A stretch of 64,000 bases of DNA from the NCBI GenBank assembly GCA_019918135.1, contig WBZZ01004627.1, positions 77,501 through 141,500 of the forward strand, given 5' to 3'. The notes beneath the pieces were generated by a model that searched no databases, was not told the origin of the DNA, and saw only the letters and a program-made list of their open reading frames with translations. Positions within the stretch are counted from its first letter, which is position 1. Every line of letters starts with the position of its first letter. The DNA is from Paulinella micropora. Its lineage: Eukaryota; Cercozoa; Imbricatea; Euglyphida; Paulinellidae. The position numbers and the translations under genes are program-made. Of the stretch, positions 27,911 to 36,595 are shown one piece after another.

Positions 27911-29581
27911 TTAGATGAATGTATTAAATCCCTCGCCATAACCATTCTGTGCTTTCAATTTTTCCGCTTCGTCTTCTTTTAAGTCTGTATAGCCACTAGC
28001 AAATTTAAATCGCACTCCTTTTGCTCGCTCTAAAAGAAACCGCATTGAGTGCCATCCACATGTGTCGCTTGTATCAGATTGTTGTTTTACTTGATTAACT
28101 TTCATTAACAAATAACTATCAGGATTACTTCGGTCAATTAGCCGTTTCATTTGTTGTTGAAAGTCTTCCGTCGGTTGATATTCAGCCAAAGGGTCATACA
28201 CTTCAACACTCCTGTCTTTATTTAGACTTACCCATATAGCCATCCAGTGTTGTCCTTTTTTATTGCTCGGGTCAGTATTCATAATAAATCCGTATTGCCT
28301 TCTTTTTTCGGGATTTAATTTGTATATTTCATCACTCGCAATCGTTCCTAAATACCAGTCATGTTTTTTCATTATGTCGTTGATTTCACTCGTCATTAAA
28401 CCTTTTCCGCTAGTTGGAGATAATCCAATTCCTACCGCATCTGATTCTGGTTCGGTTTCTGCTTCAGTCATATTTGCTTGCACATCTTCAGGCTCTTGTA
28501 TAATGGGTTGTTCTTCTTTATTGTCCTGTTCTTCTTTATTGTCTTGTTCTTCTTTATTGTCTTGTTCTTCTTTATTGTCTTGTTCTTCTTTGTTCTCCTT
28601 GGCTTTATCTACTTCTTCTTTCTTTTTTGCTACCGCACCTTCTCTCCATAAATCAAATTCAACCCATGCTTGTTGTGAATTCAACACTTGGTCAGTTATA
28701 ATTGGACTTTTGTATAGCCATTGTTTTAACATTTCAGAATAGTTTATTTTACCACCTCTTGATGGTTTTATGTCAGGGATAACATGCCCAATAAATCTTA
28801 GTTTTTGAATAATCTTTTCATTAGAAGGATGTGCATTTCGTCGTTTCTTTCTAATAGTCTCAGCAAACATACCATCAATTATTTTTTCCCGTTTTGTTTG
28901 TTTATGTTTCTCCTCTTCTTCCGCATCCTTTACAATAACTCCCTTCGTTCTCCTTGGCGGTCGTCCTTGTGGTGGTGGCGGTGGCGGTTTTATCATAGGC
29001 GGGGCTAGTGGAGCCATCAATAAACCCTGTCTATGTCGTCGTTCTGCCTCTAGTTCCTGAATAAGTCGTTGTTCCTTTTTCTGTTCCCTAGACTTTTCTT
29101 CCTGTCTTTCCTTAATCTCCGCCAGTTGTCTTTTATGTTCCCTATCCATTGTTTCTTTTAGTTCCTTAGCATCGGCTATGTCTTTTCTTTCTTGCCTTTT
29201 CTTTTCTTCTTCAGCATCAGCCTGTGCTTTTTTCTCTTTTTGGTCTATCTCATCAATCTTTTCGTATTTCTCCTTCTTAAGTTTGTCTAAGTGGTCATTA
29301 ATGGCTGTTCTCGTATTCTGCTCAATCTCAGACAGACTCTGGACTTTCCGCTTATCTCCGACATGTCGGAGGTTATCTTCCTTCTTTGTCTTCATTCTCT
29401 TAGTCGTCCTCGGTCTGCTTAAGTATTTCATAAAAAGTTTAACGATTTGAAGTGTGCTCATATCATTTGTTTTCTTGCCAAAATTAAGATAATATTTTTT
29501 ACCCTTCTGGATAATATACGGCTTCCCGCTTTTGTTTCTATAAACCCGCGGGGGTCTTAATTTCTGTTTCTTCGTTTTCAT
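27911..29581 (-). CDS. PRO: Adenain-like cysteine protease with a long charged N-terminus (556 aa)
   Basis: The C-terminal 150 residues hold the Ulp1/adenain triad: QHWMAIW (His about 444), VYDPLAEY (Asp about 461), and SDTSDTCGWHSMRF (Cys about 508, with Gln a few residues earlier). This protease matures capsid proteins in Polintons and adenoviruses. The first 350 residues are coiled, highly charged and include five copies of DNKEEQ (28520-28600) and Pro-rich PPPPPPQGRPPRR. The palindrome at 29356-29371 encodes NLRHVGD. ATG 29581 is used, because the frame's upstream codons overlap the TATATAA motif. Confidence 0.88.
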   Translation of the reverse strand: MKTKKQKLRPPRVYRNKSGKPYIIQKGKKYYLNFGKKTNDMSTLQIVKLFMKYLSRPRTTKRMKTKKEDNLRHVGDKRKVQSLSEIEQNTRTAINDHLDKLKKEKYEKIDEIDQKEKKAQADAEEEKKRQERKDIADAKELKETMDREHKRQLAEIKERQEEKSREQKKEQRLIQELEAERRHRQGLLMAPLAPPMIKPPPPPPQGRPPRRTKGVIVKDAEEEEKHKQTKREKIIDGMFAETIRKKRRNAHPSNEKIIQKLRFIGHVIPDIKPSRGGKINYSEMLKQWLYKSPIITDQVLNSQQAWVEFDLWREGAVAKKKEEVDKAKENKEEQDNKEEQDNKEEQDNKEEQDNKEEQPIIQEPEDVQANMTEAETEPESDAVGIGLSPTSGKGLMTSEINDIMKKHDWYLGTIASDEIYKLNPEKRRQYGFIMNTDPSNKKGQHWMAIWVSLNKDRSVEVYDPLAEYQPTEDFQQQMKRLIDRSNPDSYLLMKVNQVKQQSDTSDTCGWHSMRFLLERAKGVRFKFASGYTDLKEDEAEKLKAQNGYGEGFNTFI

Positions 29582-29626
29582 TATATAAAACAAAAAAATA
29601 TTTCTGTTATATCAAATTATTTTTTT

Positions 29627-29956
29627 TTAGAATTTAAGGGCACCGCATCCTCTCTGCTTTCTCTTGCCATATCCGAGTTTTGAAGCGGTGGCTTGGACAG
29701 ACCCAGCATAAGGCACTCCAATACTGCTCAATGCTCCCGCAGTTCTAGAAATGACTTTGTTATCGCGAAGAAACTTATTCACAGCCAAAGCAGTTTTCCC
29801 AACCTTTTGCCAGTTAATTTTTCCGCCAGCCTGCCCCTTGCCTCCTTGCTTCTTCTTGCGACGAGATACTTTCTTACCTCCAGCCATTGTGCTTGAGTTA
29901 ATAGTTCGTTTGCCGATTGTTGGAATGACTTCAACACGAGTTGTTTTTACTACCAT
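29627..29956 (-). CDS. Small basic virion-type protein (109 aa)
   Basis: Very basic (SRRKKKQGGKGQAGGK), then an amphipathic helix (KVGKTALAVNKFLRDNKV) and a Gly/Ala-rich tail ending GYGKRKQRGCGALKF. MAGGKK and QAGGK could be protease sites, by analogy with adenovirus precursor proteins processed at xGG. Likely a DNA-condensing or membrane-active minor virion protein, inferred from composition and from its place between protease and ATPase. Confidence 0.6.
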   Translation of the reverse strand: MVVKTTRVEVIPTIGKRTINSSTMAGGKKVSRRKKKQGGKGQAGGKINWQKVGKTALAVNKFLRDNKVISRTAGALSSIGVPYAGSVQATASKLGYGKRKQRGCGALKF

Positions 29957-29996
29957 ATACTATATACAAAAATAATTATTTAATATTTGATTTTTT

Positions 29997-30833
29997 TTAT
30001 TTAAATCTTTGTGAGAAGTTCTTACGTAATTCATCATCAACACTTGAAACATATAAAAAGTTAAATCTCTCCTTCGTCGCCTCGTGATACTTTTGAAGAA
30101 AGTAATCAAAATAAAAAGATAAGTCTAAGTGCTTATAAACGAGTTCCATTTTGTCCTGAGATTGGGCTGGAAAGATTAATAAATAATCTAACTGCTTTAT
30201 GGCTTCTGGCCGTAGGTCGTTCAGATACTGACTAGACATAATCACCTTTGATTTATAGTGCCTATTCTTTTTTAACAAATCGCTTACGGACTTGTCTCTT
30301 AATCCACTTCCTAAATCATCCAAAACAAAAACAACCTCTGGCGAAATATACTTACTTGGTCTTTCTTTCGGTGCTTCATTTGTCTGTTTCTTTTCTTTTC
30401 CGAAATAAAGAAATTGTGGTTTCTCCATCGGTTCTTTATCATCCTGTTTTACTTCTCCTTCGTGCTCTTCATCCTGCCTGTTCAGTTTGTCTAGTTCATA
30501 GTCTATGACACTATCTCCGACACGTCGGAGATTCCCGTCTGATTTGAGAAAGGTATATACCGCCATCGGGTTGCCTCTGTTCTTAAAGTGCTTTACCATT
30601 GCTTTATAAATGTAGTCCTTGTGAATTGTTGAAGCGATAATAACGATACGGGTTTTTCTGTCTGTTGTCCGTTTCAGTATTTCAAAGAGTGCTGTCGTCT
30701 TACCGCTCTTCTTACGGGCAAGTAGAAATATGTTGGCATACGGCTCATTGAATAATTTATAACCTTTTGCTTTTTTATCTCCGTTTCCGTCCTGCTTCAC
30801 AGGCTTAACTTTGACATTGTTAATCTTCTCCAT
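29997..30833 (-). CDS. ATPase: A32/FtsK-HerA-type packaging ATPase (278 aa)
   Basis: Walker A is in FLLARKKSGKTT (residues 37-47) and Walker B in PEVVFVLDDLG (165-175). A sensor-like VIMSSQYLNDLRPEAIKQLD follows. This family pumps DNA into capsids of the PRD1-adenovirus-Polinton lineage. The palindrome at 30513-30532 encodes NLRRVGD (101-107) in the loop between the two Walker motifs. The frame is intact and ATG follows AATATATA. Confidence 0.88.
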   Translation of the reverse strand: MEKINNVKVKPVKQDGNGDKKAKGYKLFNEPYANIFLLARKKSGKTTALFEILKRTTDRKTRIVIIASTIHKDYIYKAMVKHFKNRGNPMAVYTFLKSDGNLRRVGDSVIDYELDKLNRQDEEHEGEVKQDDKEPMEKPQFLYFGKEKKQTNEAPKERPSKYISPEVVFVLDDLGSGLRDKSVSDLLKKNRHYKSKVIMSSQYLNDLRPEAIKQLDYLLIFPAQSQDKMELVYKHLDLSFYFDYFLQKYHEATKERFNFLYVSSVDDELRKNFSQRFK

Positions 30834-30842
30834 TATATATTA

Positions 30843-31223
30843 TTACCCTAAAAACTCTAGGCATACAACAATTCGCCCCGCTAAATTTCCTGTGTCAATA
30901 TTTCCGCTGTCGGTTTCAAGGACTTTAAATGTATATTGTCCGTCAGTCCATCCGACGACACCCAAATTATAACCGAGATTTGAAATGTTTGCTGTAGTGC
31001 TGTCCGCAAATGTTCCAATAATTCCAATTCTATCCATGTAAAGAATTCTGGTTTTGGTTTCGGTCTGGTCGTTCATATAGTGGATAAATTTTACATTCAT
31101 TTTGGTGGGTGTGAATGACATTTGAATATTTTTATTAAATGTTTTGCTTCCTCCAGCAAAATCATTGCTCAGAAAAATAATCTTTTGGTATTTATAGTCA
31201 GTCATGGTTATATTACTACTCAT
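30843..31223 (-). CDS. Small beta-rich protein, probably structural (126 aa)
   Basis: Beta-rich sequence (KMNVKFIHYMNDQTETKTRI, FKVLETDSGNIDTGNLAGRI) with no recognised family. It lies 9 bp upstream of the ATPase start within the minus-strand virion block. Two in-frame ATGs (31223, 31205). A capsid cement or minor-vertex role is possible but unproven. Confidence 0.55.
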   Translation of the reverse strand: MSSNITMTDYKYQKIIFLSNDFAGGSKTFNKNIQMSFTPTKMNVKFIHYMNDQTETKTRILYMDRIGIIGTFADSTTANISNLGYNLGVVGWTDGQYTFKVLETDSGNIDTGNLAGRIVVCLEFLG

Positions 31224-31452
31224 AAACTTTTTAATAACAAAAATATTTTCTAGGACTGCCTGCGACTTTTACTCACAGATAAGTGAAAAAAAGAATATAA
31301 GTTGTGTTTATTGTATTCAAAAAGGTATAGATACTAAATTTAAATGTATTTACAAACCAATGTCAGATTGGTGTATAAGTTTTGATGAAGCCATGCCTTT
31401 AATGTGTGCTGGCGATAGTTCGTCTTGGTATATGACACATATATATGAATGT

Positions 31453-31801
31453 TCATTTCTTTGAAGAAGGCGATGGAAGCACTATACCCACCAAAAGTGT
31501 GAGTATTCCGACATAGACATTCGCAGTTTCGCAGGGGAGGTTTTTTTCGCTTAATTTCACTAAACATAAGATCATTATTCCAATGATTATAGTCATTTGA
31601 AAGAGATATTTAATCAATCTGCTATCAGTCTTCTTATTAGTCATACAACAATTCCATTCATTTTCTATCTCGTTTTCAATTTTTTTTCTCTTCTGTTTTT
31701 AGTTCTACTTCAAGAACACGGGACTTTAATTCTGGAGTTAGTTCGCCATCCATATCCATAATAGGCGGGGGTCTGTGAAGTCTAGTCGTATTATTAGCCA
31801 T
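31453..31801 (-). pseudogene. Small two-TM protein gene, frameshifted at an A-run
   Basis: ATG 31801 overlaps the end of the fibre gene. It encodes a Pro-rich and charged start (MANNTTRLHRPPPIMDMDGE), and near 31685 an A8 run changes frame. The rest (31453-31644 plus a few codons) has two hydrophobic helices (TIIIGIMILCLV and ANVYVGILTLLVGIVL). Likely a small membrane protein of the virion or release machinery. Confidence 0.5.
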
Positions 31802-32606
31802 TGGTTGGATATACAACGGCTCGTATTTCGGCTAGTTGCTTAGATAGATCTTCTATAATAAGCAAGAGATTATTATTTTGTTTTTCTAAATTAACTGCCC
31901 TATCTCGGACATGTCCGAGATTATCTGCCATATGTTGAAATCCGCTGACCAATACAGGTATAAAGTCAGTATATGTTATGCCTTCAAGGTAGCCATCTCC
32001 ATCGTCTGCTTTCATTCCACTTTTAGATACAAATTCTGGAAAAATCTTTTTTACTTCGTCCGCAATAAATCCGTGGTTCTTTTGTTCTTTCTTTTCGTCT
32101 GCTTTCCAATAATATGAGCAACAATTTATCTTCATTAGTTTCTCACAACAATCCCCGCAGTCTAATGTTTTAATATCCGATTTTAGCCTCCTGTCCGAGG
32201 AGTTTGTCCAAGCACCATTAAGCGGAATATAATTATAACTGCCTGACGGCTCACCAGTAGTAGAGTTTGAAGTAGTCCAAGCATGAAGCAAACCAGTAGA
32301 AGAAACAATTACACCATAATTCGTATATCCTCCCGATTTAAAAAATAGTTGCGGGTCGTTAGTAGAAGCGGGTCTTTTTCGTATTAATAAATTACCGCTG
32401 GATGCTGTGGGTAAAACTAACTCTCCCGACGTATTAATATTAATCGCCTCAGTGTAAGATATATTGTTTCCAACCGCTGTTCCTGAATTATAATAAAAAG
32501 CGAGTTTTTCACCTTTTTGAATTAGAAAGTTTGAACCGCTGTGGCTTGATTTCCAGTTCGTGCCATCAAAATAAGCATCAAAACTTAAATTGACATTGTC
32601 GTGTGC
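31794..32606 (-). CDS. Fibre C-terminus with S74 intramolecular chaperone
   Basis: SSDRRLKSDIKTL begins a peptidase S74/endosialidase-type chaperone, and HGFIADEVKKIFPEFV and the C-terminal coiled coil (NLEKQNNNLLLIIEDLSKQL) complete it. This domain trimerises fibres and cuts itself off before SD. The first ATG is at 32291, but protein-like sequence runs from the TAG at 32607-32609 and is in frame with the fibre upstream. So this is the end of one long fibre split by one stop. The palindrome at 31902-31921 encodes NLGHVRD. Confidence 0.8.
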   Translation of the reverse strand, partial: AHDNVNLSFDAYFDGTNWKSSHSGSNFLIQKGEKLAFYYNSGTAVGNNISYTEAININTSGELVLPTASSGNLLIRKRPASTNDPQLFFKSGGYTNYGVIVSSTGLLHAWTTSNSTTGEPSGSYNYIPLNGAWTNSSDRRLKSDIKTLDCGDCCEKLMKINCCSYYWKADEKKEQKNHGFIADEVKKIFPEFVSKSGMKADDGDGYLEGITYTDFIPVLVSGFQHMADNLGHVRDRAVNLEKQNNNLLLIIEDLSKQLAEIRAVVYPTNG

Positions 32607-35363
32607 CTAATTCAATAATTGAAATGTTGGATAAGCATCCGCCGTTGTTATTGCTTGTAAGTGTGCTCCTGCGACATTACTCGCCGTTCCGTATATTTCT
32701 AAACCACCTGTCGCTCCTACTCCTTTCGTTGAGTTGCCTATGATTATCGGTTTGCCTGATGCTGTTGTTATTTTATCACTCGTCGTTAATGTGGTTGTTG
32801 ATATACCAGCACTAGCCGTTAGTAAGCCCGTTGTGCTACTGATGTCCATTGCGACATTAAACGATACATTATTTCCCACCGTTGCTCCTGATTTGTAATA
32901 GAAAATAAGATTAGTGCTTTTCTGTATTAAAAAGTTAGATGTCGCAGAAGATGATTTCCATGCCCCTCCCGACACATAAGCATCAAAACCTAACGTAATA
33001 TCATTATGAGCATAATTCCACATTTGGAAAACTGGATGAGTGTCTGTTGATACAATGGCTTGTATATGTGGTCCCGCGGGGTCGCTCGCAGTTCCATATA
33101 ATTCTAAGCCTCCTGTTGCTCCTACTCCTTTTGTTGTTTGTCCTATGATTATTGGTTTGCCTGATGCTGTTGTTATTTTGTCGCTCGTTGTTAAAGTTGT
33201 TGTAGTCATTCCAGCAGTTGCCGTTAATGTAGTTCCCGTTATGGTTCCGCCATTTGTTATATTGTTTGAGTTCATATCTAAGGCTCCATAAAACCGCATA
33301 CCGCCCGCATTGTTAAAACGGACAATGTCAGACGAAGCACTTTTATTATCCAAAAGTTTTGAAATATAAAGTCCCGCCCCTTTTACATCAGATGCTACAT
33401 TCGTAAATACATAACCTCGTTGGTTTGCGGTTCCACTTGTAGCGGTATTTAGAGTGTATAAGAAATACTGATAATCTCCTGATGTCTGTGAAAAGAATAT
33501 GTCTCCTCCATTTTGGTTTAATATCCTCGCCCCATTATATGTTATATTTCCACCATTAGTGATAGTTTGATTATTAAAATCGGCATTGTTCGTTAAAGTT
33601 AGATATTTTATCACAGTGCTCGCCCCGTTGAATGTTTTACTTCCTGTTATGGTTTGGTCTGTTGATAGTTTTACATTTTGCCCGTCCAATGTGTCCGCAT
33701 ACCCTTTTGTCGCTCCGTCTGTTGATAATGTCGGAGTTCCAAGGTTGGCTATTTTGCTACTATTACAATCTAGCCCCGAAGCATTTATCCAACCGACAAT
33801 CGTCCCGTCAATAATGAAACTTATTTTTTTGGCAGAAATTTCAAAGTTGTAATATGTTGCAGTTTTCATATCCAAACTAGCAATTGACCCGATATTACTG
33901 GTAGAATTGAAAACGATAAATGTGCCCTTTGTTGTAGCATTTATTGAATTTCCCATTATTTCAACACCACTGCTATATGTCTTAATTCCTGCTATGGTTT
34001 GGTTTCCTGTTAGTTTCACATTTTGCCCGTCTAATGTATCCGCATACCCTTTTGTCGCTCCGTCCGTTGTTGCTGTTGGTGTGGCCAAATTTGTAATTTT
34101 TCTATTGTTTAAAGATAGTGTAGTGCCAGTCGCGGTCGCGATTACATTATCACCCGCATATAAATCAACATACGAACCCGTTATTTGTATCGGATAATAG
34201 GCCGCGGTTGCTATTTTTTGTGCCACAATCTCTCCTATATTTGTCGCCGTATCAAAGGCAATACCGATACCATCAAAAGCGGTTGGAGCAGTAGCACCCC
34301 GCACTTCTATTGTTGAAGTAAATTTTTTATTCCCTGCTATGGTTTGGTCTCCTGTTAGTTTAACGACAGAAGTATCAAGAGTAGAAACATCAACACCATC
34401 AACAAGATTAACATTTGTTATACTTTGGCTTTTCATATCAATCCCCGCACTAGCATTTATTATGTTGCTGAATGTTTTGGTTCCTGCTATAGTTTGGTCT
34501 CCTGTTAGTTTGACGACAGAAGTATCAAGGGTGGATACATCAATACCATCAACATTACCAACATTTGTAATCGCAAAACCGCCCATATTTAAACTGCCCG
34601 TCATAGCCGTTGTGCCGTCCTTTGCCAGTTTCGTATCGGTATATGCTTTTGTTGAAGCATCGCCGTCATAGAATGGCGCGGGCAATCCGCTGATTGCTGT
34701 TGTGCTGTTAAAATTTAAAACATTATTTGTCAATGTCATTCCGCCCCCTGTTGTTGGAGCAAAAAGTATGGACGAGCCGACAAAAGATAATGGATAGCCC
34801 GTTGCTCCACCTGCCTCCGACGAATAGATAGAACCCATATTATTGTTGTAATTGAAGAATAATTTGCCTGTGTTTAATGGATTTGAGTCTTTTACACCCA
34901 CATAAGTAGTAAATGTTTTATTCCCTGTTATAGTCTGGTCTCCCGTTAGTTTAACGACAGAACTATCAAGAGCCGAAACATCAACACCATCAACATTACC
35001 GACATTTGCTACATTAAAACCCCCCATATTTAAATCTCCAAACATCATAGCGAGACCATCCAATCTTAGAAATGGAGAGTTTGTATTACGCCATTGGCCT
35101 GTTGAATAAATGAGCAGTTGGTTATCGGCGGGTGTGCCTGTAATCAAAACATCGCTGTGTGTATTAATTGAGCCATCCGCGGACACTTTATCATTATTGT
35201 CTTCGTGCTCTGATATCCAAGTATCAACATCTTTGGTATTTAGTAAATTAACTCCCGTTATATTCAAATTACCGCCCATACTAATGTTGCCGAATTCATC
35301 CACATTTATTGGAAATGTTTTATTTACCCAGTTTATTGAGTTATATGTTAGATAACTATTCAT
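32607..35363 (-). CDS. Repetitive trimeric fibre shaft (918 aa)
   Basis: Many imperfect repeats, for example VKLTGDQTIxGxKTF (six or more) and NVDGxDVSxLDxSVVKL, plus duplicated blocks near the end (ASGKPIIIG, KGVGATGGLE). These are the hallmark of beta-helical or triple-spiral fibres. It binds the host surface, by analogy. The frame begins at internal ATG 35363 and ends with TAG 32607-32609, where the corresponding residue in the preceding repeat is Tyr (NYAHND). Confidence 0.8.
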   Translation of the reverse strand: MNSYLTYNSINWVNKTFPINVDEFGNISMGGNLNITGVNLLNTKDVDTWISEHEDNNDKVSADGSINTHSDVLITGTPADNQLLIYSTGQWRNTNSPFLRLDGLAMMFGDLNMGGFNVANVGNVDGVDVSALDSSVVKLTGDQTITGNKTFTTYVGVKDSNPLNTGKLFFNYNNNMGSIYSSEAGGATGYPLSFVGSSILFAPTTGGGMTLTNNVLNFNSTTAISGLPAPFYDGDASTKAYTDTKLAKDGTTAMTGSLNMGGFAITNVGNVDGIDVSTLDTSVVKLTGDQTIAGTKTFSNIINASAGIDMKSQSITNVNLVDGVDVSTLDTSVVKLTGDQTIAGNKKFTSTIEVRGATAPTAFDGIGIAFDTATNIGEIVAQKIATAAYYPIQITGSYVDLYAGDNVIATATGTTLSLNNRKITNLATPTATTDGATKGYADTLDGQNVKLTGNQTIAGIKTYSSGVEIMGNSINATTKGTFIVFNSTSNIGSIASLDMKTATYYNFEISAKKISFIIDGTIVGWINASGLDCNSSKIANLGTPTLSTDGATKGYADTLDGQNVKLSTDQTITGSKTFNGASTVIKYLTLTNNADFNNQTITNGGNITYNGARILNQNGGDIFFSQTSGDYQYFLYTLNTATSGTANQRGYVFTNVASDVKGAGLYISKLLDNKSASSDIVRFNNAGGMRFYGALDMNSNNITNGGTITGTTLTATAGMTTTTLTTSDKITTASGKPIIIGQTTKGVGATGGLELYGTASDPAGPHIQAIVSTDTHPVFQMWNYAHNDITLGFDAYVSGGAWKSSSATSNFLIQKSTNLIFYYKSGATVGNNVSFNVAMDISSTTGLLTASAGISTTTLTTSDKITTASGKPIIIGNSTKGVGATGGLEIYGTASNVAGAHLQAITTADAYPTFQLLN

Positions 35364-35812
35364 AGCAATTGGTGCTGTTATGACTACATCAGAGAGTGTA
35401 TCAATTGAGCCGATTGTTGTATTTCTCCATTTACCATCTACATCATTATATGTTAAGTATTGCCCGACCGCTGGTGCGGATATGTTTGTGTCTATGAGAT
35501 TGTATAGACTGGTTTGATGCGGATTACTTGTATTGGAGCGGTGTTGAGTTGAGGCTTTAACTTCGTCGTTGTCCCTTACTCGTTGCTCTGTGAAGTATAA
35601 ATTTTTCCTTCTTTGACATCTGTTGTTGATTTTAAAGCGAGCCGTATATCAAACCGCCCGTCAGTGAAATAAAGATTTACGGGTTCAGCATCTTCTGGCA
35701 CTCTGTCTGTGTTTAAACCAATAATATTAGTGTTGGTAAGGTCTAAATTTTTTATGTCTAGACTATCAACGGCCAACTCATTAAGGCCTAAGAGTGATTT
35801 ATATTGCGACAT
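35364..35812 (-). pseudogene. N-terminal fibre segment, frameshifted
   Basis: ATG 35812 opens a 78-residue frame (QYKSLLGLNELAVDSLDIKN) ending at 35576 after ...KIYTSQSNE. From about 35590 a second frame (QRVRDNDEVKASTQHRS) runs without stop to the fibre ATG 35363. An indel near 35595 separates them. With the TAG at 32607 this makes the fibre gene doubly broken. Confidence 0.7.
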
Positions 35813-35813
35813 T

Positions 35814-36063
35814 GATTTTCTAAATTCACACTTTCGCTTCGCTTTTCGTAAATCTCAAACTCGTTTGAGATAATTTAGAAAATCGTTTCCTATATTATTA
35901 GAATAAAATTTTATTTTAGAACGATGTTTGACAATAAACGAAAAATCTTGCGATTAGCAAGATAGAAGTGAGATTGTCAAATATCAATTAATTAATTAAA
36001 AAAAATAATACTAAGAATAATATATCTTTGTATTAAAAACTATTGTATTGAAAAATAGTTTAT
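35814..36063. promoter_or_regulatory. Divergent intergenic region with nested hairpins
   Basis: Between the fibre (minus) and 36064 (plus). A 13-bp stem GATTTTCTAAATT (35814-35826) pairs with 35872-35884 and encloses ATCTCAAAC/GTTTGAGAT (35852-35860/35863-35871). GCAAGAT and TTGCGATTAGCAAG lie at about 35945-35965. It could be a divergent promoter or a replication or structural site. Confidence 0.5.
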
Positions 36064-36588
36064 ATGCCGAGCCCCGAGGGTTCAAAGGAAAATTGGAATA
36101 AGGCGGTTGAAGGAATAAAGGAGAAGGCTAAACAAAGAAAAATGGAGCATGCGAAGAAGGTTTTACAACAATACCGCACCGCCGTCAAGGAAGAAGAAAC
36201 CGATATGGAGCGAAAAATCGCAGAGATAGAAAATAAGAAACTCGCCAATGACATACTTAATGAAAGAGACAATGACGAGGAGCCAGAGCAAGAAGTTAGC
36301 GATAGCGAGGATGAAATTGACTTTACTGACATACTCGCAGAAAAGATGGCGAAAATGAAAATCAAGAGAGCGAAAGCAGAGAGTAAGAGGGCGAAGCAAA
36401 AAAAGAAACCAGTGGTTGAACAAGAGGAGAGTGAAAGTAGTGAGAGTGAAAGTGAAGAAGAGATGCCAAAGCCGAAGAAAGGGAAGGGTAAAAAGTCAAA
36501 TATATCCGTTAATGTTTATAATCAATCTGAAAAGGTAAATAAGAAAGAAAAAAATAATGATATTGAAAAATGTTTCTTAAAATTTTAA
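36064..36588 (+). CDS. Charged coiled-coil protein (174 aa)
   Basis: Alternating basic and acidic tracts (KEKAKQRKMEHAKKVLQQYR; EEQESE...SESESEEEMPKPKKGKGKK). No enzyme motif. It lies 7 bp upstream of the integrase start and is probably co-expressed with it. It could be a DNA-binding or scaffold protein. Function unknown. Confidence 0.55.
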   Translation: MPSPEGSKENWNKAVEGIKEKAKQRKMEHAKKVLQQYRTAVKEEETDMERKIAEIENKKLANDILNERDNDEEPEQEVSDSEDEIDFTDILAEKMAKMKIKRAKAESKRAKQKKKPVVEQEESESSESESEEEMPKPKKGKGKKSNISVNVYNQSEKVNKKEKNNDIEKCFLKF

Positions 36589-36595
36589 CTATATA

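Noticed and set aside
31204..31567. Small plus- and minus-strand frames around 31.2-31.57 kb
   Set aside because: They overlap the two-TM gene or its neighbour in other frames and have no coherent composition.
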